Source of the DNA: Aurantiochytrium sp. KH105
Lineage: Eukaryota; Sar; Bigyra; Thraustochytrida; Thraustochytriidae
Direction: 5' to 3'
Assembly (NCBI GenBank): GCA_003116975.1
Contig: BGKB01000014.1
Location: 142,601-206,600 of the forward strand
Length of the DNA: 64,000 bases
The notes beneath the pieces were generated by a model that was not told where the DNA came from, ran no database searches, and saw only the letters and a program-made list of their open reading frames with translations. Position numbers and translations under genes: made by a program. How positions within the stretch are numbered: the first letter of the stretch is position 1; the number at the start of each line of letters is the position of its first letter. Shown here piece by piece: positions 1-8,429 of the stretch.

Positions 1-1753
1 GAAAACGGTGTGGGCCGAAGGCGGCCAAGCAGGGCCAATGCGGCGCCGCGGTTCCTGCCGCCAACGTGCACACCCTTCGAGCGAGGGCCTGCACGTCTCG
101 CCTTTACCTGCTCGCCTTTCCTTTATCTCGCCTTTCCCTCATCGCCATCCTTCGCTTTTTTTATTCGCTTCTCTTGGTCGCTTTTCTTGGTCGCTTTTCT
201 GGGTCGCTTTTCTGGGTCGCTTTCTCACTTGGTCGCTTTTCTTTGCTTGATCGCTGCTCTCCGCCTCTTCTCAGGCTCTCCAGACAGGCAGGCAGGCAGC
301 CAGCCAGCCCGAGAAAGCCAACGAAACCCAGCCCGCCATGGCATGCCATTCATGCGGCGGCGGCTGACCTGGCCTGGCCCGACCGCTGCGCGCTCCGGAC
401 GACGGCCCGGCCCGGCACGACGCGGCTGGCTTCAGACGGCGGCGCGAGCGCCCGCGAGAGGTGGAGAACCTGGCACCGGAAGGGCCGCACACCGACCAAC
501 TGCACGTGCCCGCACACGACGCACGCGGCATGTGCGGACGGACGCGCGGACGGACGGGCGGCCGCGCCCTTTTGTAAGATAAATGGAACGAATGAATTGC
601 CATGGTTGGTGACGGGCGAATGAATGCATGGGGATGGATGAATGCTCTGGCGGCACGGCTTTTCCCGCCAATCGAGCCGCCGGCGGACGTGCAATCGACC
701 ACCGCTAGCATACTGACTCCGTCGACCAAGTTGATTGGGTGGGTGGTTTTTCTGGCTGACTGGCTGGCTGGCTGGCTGGGCTCGCGAAATGAAAAGGAGG
801 AGCTTGACAAAGTTGTCGATACCGTCGTCGCCATCGGAGCAACTTACATAAGCTGCGTTCTCATTCTACCTCGCTTTGTTCTGTGGCTGCATTTGCATTT
901 GCCATGGTTGCATTTGCATTTGCGTCATCCATTTGTTGCGCTTCTTTCGTTCAGAATGCTGATCACGGCCGCCGCTTCCTAGAGTCCGCGCGCAGCCTGG
1001 AAGGGCGGATCGTCCCACCATGGCGTCGCGCCGCGGCGTCGTGGCGAGCACCCGGAGGCCTGGTCGCGTAATTCATTCCCGATCGATCGAGCGAGCGACT
1101 GCGAGCTCTTTGCGCTCGAGATCGGCCAGCGGGCAGGTAGTATATACGCCCAAGACAGGAACAGGAGAAGGCAAGAAAAGGTGTGAAGAGGAGGAGCCCG
1201 CCAACGTAGGCCCAAAGAGTTCGATCCCAGATCAGGCAAAAAAAAGTTGAGGGGGTCAAGCAAAGGGAAAGAAGAGAGCGATGAGCACGAGCGAAATTTT
1301 TTTGGCGTCTTCGACGTCAATAGTCAATGCTAGAGATAATACGTGTGTCTTCAGACGACTCGAAACCGGGTGCATGCATGCAGGCTTGCATGCAAGCAAG
1401 CCAGTGAGAAGGTAAACGCGCGACCAGGCCAGCGCTCCCGCGGCCGGCCCGCTCGATTACCCGCCCGCCCGCCCTCCCGCCTGTCTGCAAGTCTGCTTGC
1501 CGACTGTTGCTTTTGTTTGTTCCTTTGATTTGATTCGGTTCTGCGTGAACGACACCTACTGCAGCGCACGCGAACCCCAGTGCACGGCTCCGCTCTGATC
1601 TTGTTCTGCACAGCGCTAATGAAGCGTAAGTAAATGACGACAGCATCTGGCTGCACAAGACGGACGACTCGGCGAGCGACTCGGCTAATAAACAAGGGGC
1701 GCAAGCGAGAGCGACGCGCGCGCCTGCTCTGCTGCATTGTGCGTGCCCATTAA
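1..1753. other. gene-free left flank, repeat-rich
   Basis: I see no convincing coding region here. Open frames are short, overlap on several strands and encode low-complexity Arg/Ala/Pro or Phe/Leu-rich peptides. The stretch holds a 13-bp tandem repeat (173-240), short GGCA/GCCA runs near 285-309, a CTGG run near 752-779 and a palindromic GCATGCATGC/GCAAGC cluster near 1371-1402. The right part is downstream of the minus-strand uL11 gene, so it includes that gene's 3' flank. Confidence 0.6.
173..240 (+). repeat. 13-bp tandem repeat, about five copies
   Basis: The unit is CTTGGTCGCTTTT with CTGGG variants. There are copies at 173-185, 186-198, 199-211, a 12-base copy at 212-223, and a diverged last copy ending at 240. 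It lies in gene-free pyrimidine-rich DNA. Confidence 0.8.
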
Positions 1754-2645
1754 TTAGACGACCTTGATGCCCATCGAGCCTGCCGAGGCGAGGACGCTTT
1801 TGCAAATGCTCTGCAAAGGAATATCCTGAAGGCCCGGGTCGGTCTGCTTGATCTTGGCAACCTCATACACAGCCTTGACAGAGATGGTGGCCACAACCTG
1901 CGTGCCAGGCTCCGCGGCGCCCTTTTCGATACCGGCAGCCTTCTTCAGCAAGTAGCTCGTCGAGGGCGTCTAGCAATTCAGAAAAGTGAGAAGTAAGCCC
2001 CAGTCAAAAGGCGAAAATTAATTCGCATGCAGGTGTTAGTCTTCATGTTCTGGTATAGTATCCCTTGCAAAGCAGGATGCTATGAATGAAAGCAAGATGC
2101 AGAGCGTCTAGCTTGGTCCAGTCACCGAGATGGGTCGCCGCGCGAGTCGCTTCGCGGACGACAAATATATATACATATATGACTCACCTTGGCAACGAAC
2201 TCGAAGGAGCGATCAGCAAAAGCTGTCAACACCACGGGTAGCGGAATTTCCGGCTTGAACTCGTCTGTCCTCGCGTTGAAAGACTGTTCGCGCGCATATA
2301 GAAAACATGATCGTCGTCAGTCATTCATCCCCTCCTTCCTTCGTCCACTTCTCACCAGCGAATTCTTCGCGGCTTTTTGCGACCGGCGCAGCGCTCAAGC
2401 GAGCAAGCACGCAAGCGGTCTCCTCGCAATGCGTCCCGGCCCCGCGCTCCGGCCCCGCGCCGCGCACCGCCACCGCGCAGGCCGCCGTCGTGCGCAGGCC
2501 GCGATTTGCCTCGTTCGCGACGCACCTTGCAAAACTCCATCATGTTCACGCCGAGCGGGCCCAGCGCCTGGCCGATGGCCGGCGAGGGCTTGGCCGCGCC
2601 CGCCGGCACGATCAGCCGCACGATGCCCTTGACCGCGGTCGACAT
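1754..2645 (-). CDS. mitochondrial large-subunit ribosomal protein uL11 (L11), three exons
   Basis: This gene encodes ribosomal protein L11/uL11, which binds the GTPase-associated region of large-subunit rRNA. Exons on the minus strand are 2526-2645 (ATG at 2645), 2188-2283 and 1754-1969, joined by GT-AG introns of 242 and 218 bp with donors GTGCGT and GTGAGT. All three exons are whole numbers of codons (40, 32 and 71 aa), giving 143 aa, close to the usual L11 length. Exon 1 has the L11 signature [17 protein letters not shown]. Exon 3 has the [13 protein letters not shown] segment of the N-/C-domain linker and the C-terminal SAGSMGI helix region. The bacterial-like short form with an EFCK...F-N-AR stretch resembles mitochondrial rather than cytosolic uL11 (inference). 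No obvious cleavable presequence is visible. It is the only gene in the window in which I could define introns confidently. Confidence 0.88.
1970..2187 (-). other. intron 2 of uL11m
   Basis: The donor is GTGAGT at 2187 and the acceptor is CTAG ending at 1970, both read on the minus strand. The length is 218 bp and it is phase 0. Splicing joins VAK to TPSTSY, which restores the conserved L11 sequence. Confidence 0.85.
2284..2525 (-). other. intron 1 of uL11m
   Basis: The donor is GTGCGT at 2525 and the acceptor is ACAG ending at 2284, both read on the minus strand. The length is 242 bp and it is phase 0. It joins MMEFCK to SFNART, as expected for the uL11 family. Confidence 0.85.
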
Positions 2646-3117
2646 CCTGCTCGCGCCCGGTCTCCTGCACGTCGCCGCGTCCTGCAAGCCTTGTTTGCCC
2701 GCTGCGTCTGGACGGCCGTGGCCACCAGCGAACTGGCCTAATCGGGCTGCGGCGCCTTCATCGGTTTCCGACCTAAGGCTATGGCGGCGGCCGAGCAGCC
2801 TGCGGCGCACCGCGAAGTGATCGTGTACCATGGGGCGTGAGGGCGGTGGAGAAGAATCCCGCGGGCGGGTGAACAAGGTGCAGACTGACGGTGTGAGGCT
2901 AGGCACAAAGACCGAAAGCTTGGAGGAGCACAAGGAGAGAAAGAGAGAAAATGTCTCATGTATGTACGATGTCCTGGAGAGCATAGTGTTGTGCAGCGAG
3001 GTGGGAGACCCGAGTGCGCGAAGAAACATGACCTGACTGTGAGTACGACGCTCAAAGATCTGATCTTTAAAAAAGACACGTTGCAACTTATTGTCGTAAT
3101 TATTCTCAGATAACAAT
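2646..3117. other. intergenic: uL11m promoter side and SDR 3' flank
   Basis: This lies between two minus-strand genes. It is the 5' flank of uL11m and the 3' flank of the SDR. I see no gene, strong repeat or recognisable motif. Confidence 0.5.
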
Positions 3118-4303
3118 CTACAGAGAGAAGATTTCGCCAATGGCCTTTTCACTGGCCTCCCATAAAAGCTCCTTGTTCGCAGGGTCTGTCTCGTTCTTTT
3201 CCGGCGGCACAGCGACAGCTGGGCCCGACATGGAAAGCGTCCACCACCGCTTCGGGCCATACATACTGCGTGCCGTGATGTCGGGGCTCAGCATACCGCT
3301 CAAAAGACCCATCGTGCCGTCCTCCGAGCTCTGCATGATAAATGACATGAGATAGGTAACAGTGCTTGACATGCGACCTTCCTTGAGCGCATTGTCACCA
3401 AGACCCGTGGTGCAAACGCCGGGGTGCGCAGACACGGTCGTGACGGGCAGCTCAGCAGCTTCAATGCGGTCGGCAAGACATTGTCTGAAGACCTTGTTGG
3501 CAAGCTTTGACTGAATGTAGCGGTCAAAGCGTGGCCCTTTCATATTGGCGCCCTCATTGCCGCCAAGATTGCCGCCGTTTTTGCCCAGATTTGCAGGATC
3601 AAGTTTGGCAAGCAACTCAGCCGCCAGCGCCGAGTGATTGACAACGCGCGAGTTCTCCTTCCATTTGCTCGCACCTGCCAGCAAGCACGGAAAGAGCTCT
3701 TGTGAGCAGAAAATGCGACAGATAGTTTGTCTGCATTTGCACGTCGTATCCGTCCTTGGTCGCCTCGTCTGGCGCACCCATGATAGCGGCGTTGTTCGCA
3801 AGACAGTGCACCTCGGGAAACTTTGCTTTAACCTTTTCGGCAGCGGACCGCACCGAGTCGAACGACTGCAAGTCGCAGTCAACGGCGTGCACGCGGTCGC
3901 CAAAGTCACTGCGCAAGCGCTGCAGCGCCTCATCCGCGCGCGAGGACGGGCGGTTGAGCATCACAACAACGCCGCCTTTGTCAAGGACGGTCTCTGCGGC
4001 CTTGAAACCGGTTCCGCTCAGCGATGACGTCCCGGTGACGACATAGACCTTGCCGTCAGCGCGCGGGAGCTCTCGCTTAAACTCTGGGAACCACTTGGTC
4101 TTGATCTCTGAGAACATCTTGCGAGCTCGTTCGCTCAAAGACTCGCTCTTCTGCTTGCCGAGGTCGTGCGCCTTGGGTGTCTCTTCGCTGCGCTTTTCCT
4201 TCTCCTGTTGCGGGTTCGGTTCGATCTTTTTGCTTCTTGTGGAGGAACTCGACGAACAGGGAAGCCGACAGGGCAAAAAAAAAAGTAAGAAAAAACCCCT
4301 CAT
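3118..4303 (-). CDS. short-chain dehydrogenase/reductase (RDH/WWOX-like), apparent frameshift
   Basis: The product is an NAD(P)-dependent SDR of the retinol-dehydrogenase/WWOX-like type. The N-terminal half (to about 3690) has the Rossmann stretch VYVVTG followed by a TG...GTG loop that is about two residues longer than usual, and the NNAA motif. The C-terminal half (from about 3700 to the stop at 3118) lies in another frame and has the SRVVNHSA strand, the catalytic RYIQSK (YxxxK) and AHPGVCTT. The halves fit as one protein only if one extra base (or two missing) is allowed around 3685-3700; no plausible GT-AG intron explains it. Two starts are possible. ATG 4303 gives a hydrophobic N-terminal FFLLFFL anchor, but it follows a T10 tract and has a poor context. 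ATG 4117 has A at -3 and gives a normal SDR N-terminus. Coding-like sequence between 4117 and 4250 favours the longer form, weakly. A sequencing error and a genuine inactivating mutation are both possible. Confidence 0.75.
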
Positions 4304-4966
4304 CAAGCGTTCGACCGTCTATCTATCCACCGCGATCACAATCAATCCAACAATACATCGATCGATCATCGTTCAAGTGAGATATTCTATCGCGTGTCGC
4401 TGTCCTTCGTCATGCCATGGCGAGGACGATAGTATGCTAGGAGATGCCAAGCTCTTCATTGCGATTGAACGGCGGAGATTTTCTCCGAACGAAGCTTTTC
4501 AGAATCTCCTCCGTGGCTCGCCGTGGTCAATAATAATAAAAATGACTTGGCCATCCGTAGCTGCAATCGAAGCAGGGAGTCTTCTCTTCTTCAACGGGAC
4601 GAAAGCTTTGTTCTGGGCGCAATGTCCAATGACGATGGCGGACACAGGTGGCATACCCGTGATGGCAATCGGTGGCAGCTGGTTCGATTGCGAACGTACG
4701 TACCTTGTTCGTTGATTTTTTACAAGTACACCTTGTTCGCCATCTAAAGATGGTGATGTGGAGCAGCGATTCACGTAAAGCGAAATCGACGATGCGCGTG
4801 TGAGATGTAAGAGGATTCATTGATTGGGATCCTGAGTCTTTCGCGTCCACGACAGGCGCTCGCGCTGTACTCTGACTGATGCAAGAGCAAACATCATGCA
4901 CATGAGTGTTTCGTCATCGAAAAGACTTTACCAACCATGAGTGAATGCGTCAAGCAATGGTCAGGA
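4304..4966. other. intergenic between SDR and small unknown gene
   Basis: This is the upstream region of the minus-strand SDR. Open frames on both strands are short and show no family features. I see no repeat beyond a short ATCGATCGATC near 4359. Confidence 0.45.
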
Positions 4967-5482
4967 TCATGACGGCAACGAGGCAAAGCTGCTGTGCACA
5001 GGTTTGGTAAGGCCATACCAAACGGCATTCTTGTGGACAATGTGACGCTCGCTTCGTTGCGGCACTGCAAAATTAGGGCGTGCTGTAGGCGTCAGATGCG
5101 GGGGGCAATGCTCAATCGTAGATGCGTCTTCGATGCTATCAAAACAGGAGCGGCTATAGGCATCAAGTCCGGCGTGTAGCCGAGCTTCGGAGACCTCTCG
5201 CTCCAAGCCAAGGCGCAGAGCCTCTTGATCGCGAAGCTTTGCCCAGTGTTTGAAATCAGGAGGCGCGAATCGATACTTACGATCGACCTCCTCGAGCGGG
5301 TCAAATATTTTCATCTTGAACTTGGATTCGCGAAAGCGAAAGTCCTTGACCTTGTCAAGAGGCCTTCCATCAAGCAAGAAAACGTTGCGACGCTGGACGC
5401 TCAAAGGGGTATGACGTTTATCCATGGGTCGGCGTTGTTGTGTACGCGTCTGGGGCTGCGTCCCCCTCTGATCTGTAGGCAT
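4967..5482 (-). CDS. hypothetical protein, 171 aa
   Basis: I do not recognise this protein. The frame opens at ATG 5482 (a second ATG lies 19 codons in) and runs to a stop at 4967. The N-terminus is basic and Gln/Arg-rich. The middle is charged and helix-like (FDPLEEVDRKYRF, then an LRDQEALRLGLEREVSEARL stretch). The composition looks more like real coding sequence than the surrounding spurious frames. A perfect donor-like GTAAGTAT lies inside the frame at 5273-5280 (minus strand), so the true gene could be spliced and differ after residue 67. No membrane segment or signal peptide is visible. Confidence 0.4.
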   Translation of the reverse strand: MPTDQRGTQPQTRTQQRRPMDKRHTPLSVQRRNVFLLDGRPLDKVKDFRFRESKFKMKIFDPLEEVDRKYRFAPPDFKHWAKLRDQEALRLGLEREVSEARLHAGLDAYSRSCFDSIEDASTIEHCPPHLTPTARPNFAVPQRSERHIVHKNAVWYGLTKPVHSSFASLPS

Positions 5483-5985
5483 CTTCTCTCTCTCACCTCA
5501 GCTCTCCACGTCCCGCACCCTTGGAGCTAGACCTATTTCTTTGTTGGCTTCTTGGTCTCTCCGTTGTGACGAAGTGCAGCGCAGTCCCGCGTTCGCAGTA
5601 GCGCGCCTGTCAGCGCTTCCACCCGCGATGGAGATCAACTTTCTCCACATACACTTGCCGCAGATCGATCGACCCATGCACACGACAAGAAGGTATGACG
5701 TGAATAGCCGGTGAGAGCGGCGTAGGCCTGCGCCCCGCCCTCGACACACCTGCGCAGCACAAAACCACGCTTCACACTGACCTCGCGGAGACCCGACCTG
5801 GCCTGGCCTGGCCGCGCTCTCCCTCGCCCGCTCCCGCTCTCCGCCTGCGGTAGTCGCGCGTGCGTGCGTGCGTGCGGGCGTGCGGCCCGGGGCGACTGCG
5901 ACTCGAAAAGAATGGATTCTCCCTCGTCCTTCTTTCGCTCGCACTACACTGCGCGCTCGTGCACTTTTTGCGCGCCACGCCAGCA

Positions 5986-6013
5986 GCAAGCAAGCAAGCA
6001 AGCAAGCAAGCAA
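5986..6013 (+). repeat. GCAA tetranucleotide microsatellite
   Basis: About seven uninterrupted GCAA units in intergenic DNA. The same unit recurs near 8391-8420, 53039-53069 and 54602-54632. Confidence 0.9.
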
Positions 6014-6770
6014 TAGCAGGGTCAAGTTAAAGGCCGGCGACGTGGCGAGCGGAAGAACTTGACGCAGATCCTCGCTGAGCTGAGCCTACCTGCCTGGCTG
6101 GCCGCCGCGTCCCTGCGCGAGCGCGGACTCACGCCGACCCGCGCTGACGAGGACGGAGCGCAGCGCAGTGCCCACCTCAGGCTCTCGAGATTTTTATTGG
6201 CCGGTTTCTTTGATAAGGGTTCAAGAGCGGCTGCGCGACGGCGACGGCGCTGGCGTTCTGGCTGCCCAGGCAGGCAAAGAGACAGCAACGCGAATAGCGC
6301 AACTTCTTTATTATAGAGTAGCAAAGCTAGCTTCATGTTGCTTGCTGGTGTGGCTGGCCGGCTGACTGTTTTGGGTCTTGCGACGCAAAAAATCTAGCAA
6401 CCATGGCAAGCAAAATCAACAACTTGTAACAGTTGGAGCAGGGCAGAACTTGGGCGACAAAAATTGAATAACGCTGTGATATGGACGTAGTTCAGACAGG
6501 CAGGCCTCACAGCGGCATGGCGTAAGTAGTCAACAGCAGGAGGTGCGGGGAGCGTCTCTCATCACAGGCTGACCGCCGCCCTTCTGGCTGCACTCTGCAG
6601 CTGCAGCTGCCACTGCTGGTCTCATCCATCGCCGCGTTCTTCGGACGCAGCGAGCCAGACAAAACAGCACGGGTCTGCCGCGCTTGCGCCGCGCGAGGCC
6701 AGCCGCGTTTCACGCCCTCTCGCAGGTTGTTTTGGGTGGCAATCCAATCGATCAACCAGGCAATTTTAAT

Positions 6771-6818
6771 CATTCATTCATTCATTCATCCACTGTCAGT
6801 CAGTCAGTCAGTCAGTCA
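6771..6818 (+). repeat. adjacent ATTC and CAGT microsatellites
   Basis: ATTC units run at 6771-6789, and CAGT units at 6795-6818. They are two different tetranucleotide arrays separated by only a few bases, in gene-free DNA. Confidence 0.9.
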
Positions 6819-8429
6819 TTTATTTTTTCCAGAAAAACAGAAAAGAAAGAAATCAAGGCAAAGCGAGCTGGATCCGTGCAGCTTCCAGAAGGTAGGCACG
6901 CCGGTGCCTACCGGACCTACGCTTACCGGACCCCGCGCGGACTGCCGACCTCCTACCGAATCTATAGCTGCAAGCTAGGGTCAGATTTCAGGTCTTGCTC
7001 GCGAGTATGCCACCAGACTTCGCAACATTCTATACACACTACCCCCCTCCCGTGACCTACAATAAAGGGAAGCAAAGGGTGGTACGGAGGAAGTCAAGGG
7101 AGGCGGAGAGAGATAAGGGAAAGAAAGCGAGTGTCTCCGGCGAAGAGCGAAAAGATCGAGAAAATGTCGGTTTCGAAAGCAATGTTTCCAGTGTGGGTGT
7201 CGTGCTGCGGTGACTTTGCACCACTGCGAATCCGTGGCACTGAGACGCCTTGTCCTCAGCAGCTTTTGTGGTCGAGAACTGGACTTTCACAGCCCTTTCC
7301 CTCTCCGCAGCTGCCCTGCAGACCCCCGCCGACAGTGCCAGTGGAGTCTATGTGAGCGTTGCCGTGCCGGAGCGCCAGTGGACGCGGAGAGGCAAGCGGG
7401 AGGTAAATCTTCGAAACAGTTTCCAGTGACGCCTAAGGGGACAGAACCGGGCGCGCACAGGGCGGGCCGCGGCGACGGCGCCCTCTGGCGCCAGTGGGAG
7501 CGGCGGCGGGGCGGCCCCGTTCGACGGAGTTGGAGTTGAGCATGCAAATTCAAATTCCACGCCCGAGCTCGAGGCCCTCTGCGCGAGCGCCGGCGCGCAA
7601 GCCCCCCGCGGCAACCCTCGTCGCGGCGGCGGCCGCTGCGGCGCGCGGGCGCGGCGCGAGGCTGACGCAGACCTGGCCAGCGACTCGCCCTTCCCCGCCC
7701 CCTCCCCGGGCAGCATCGTGCCCGATTTATCGGCCGGTCGGCGGTCTGACCAGCCAGCCAGCCTTCTATAGTAGTAGGCCTAAAGCTACTACTGCTTAGG
7801 CGAGAGAGGGAGGAGGCACCATCCAGCGCCGCGAGACCAGACGAAATCATACCAAACCAGACCAGAGCAGACGTACATCGTGAGGTGCGTCGCTCTCTTG
7901 TCCTTGCCGTCCCCGCCACTGACGCATCGCAGACGTCTGCCCGCGCAGGCCTGTGACGGGCAGTCGGCTTTCCGAAGCTGGTGTACTGGTTGATCAATCG
8001 CTCTGCACCGCACGCTGCAAAGCAAAGCAAACCCAAAGCAAACCAGAAGCAAACCAAGCAAACCGAGCAAGCACGCCTGCCCTAGCTAGGGCTGCGCTGA
8101 ACTGCGCAGCGCTTGCGACCGCCCAGGCCACCTGTATCTATTGCAGCTTGAAGTTTCTCGCTCAGATTGGGCCTCACCGCACTACTATACAACCCCTCTT
8201 CCTTCTTCTCTCTACTCGACGACTTTTCCTCCGTCTCCGCAGGAAAGGCGCTCCAGGAAGGACCTGGAAGAAGGAAGCAAAGGCAAGACAGGCAGTCGCA
8301 GCACGGCAGCTCCTGCGTGGCCCTCGCTGACGCAAGCGAGCGAGCAAAGGCCTTTTCTGGCTGACCTAGCGGAGGCGGCAGCGGCCGCAGCGCGAGCAAG
8401 CAAGCAGGCAAGCAAGCTCCCCAGCAAGC

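Larger units (their letters stand above)
5483..8429. other. 2.9-kb gene-free region with microsatellites
   Basis: No convincing gene is visible. It contains a GTGC run near 5861-5880, a GCAA run at 5986-6013, an ATTC run at 6771-6789 followed by a CAGT run at 6795-6818, and an 8-bp-stem hairpin at 6892-6911. A series of AAGC/AAACC repeats lies at 8020-8075, and another GCAAGC cluster at 8391-8427 sits directly before the kinase ATG. The right part is presumably the promoter and 5' UTR of the lipid kinase gene. Confidence 0.55.

Noticed and set aside
1214-1234. GTTCGATCC-like sequence as a tRNA T-arm
   Set aside because: Flanking bases do not form the T stem and no acceptor, D or anticodon arm could be placed.
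4681-4705. GGTTCGATTGCGAAC as a tRNA box B
   Set aside because: The loop and stem do not fit a tRNA T-arm and no box A lies upstream at the right distance.
5986-6013. Regular repeats as a possible CRISPR array
   Set aside because: The repeats are contiguous 4-bp units with no spacers, and the organism is a eukaryote.
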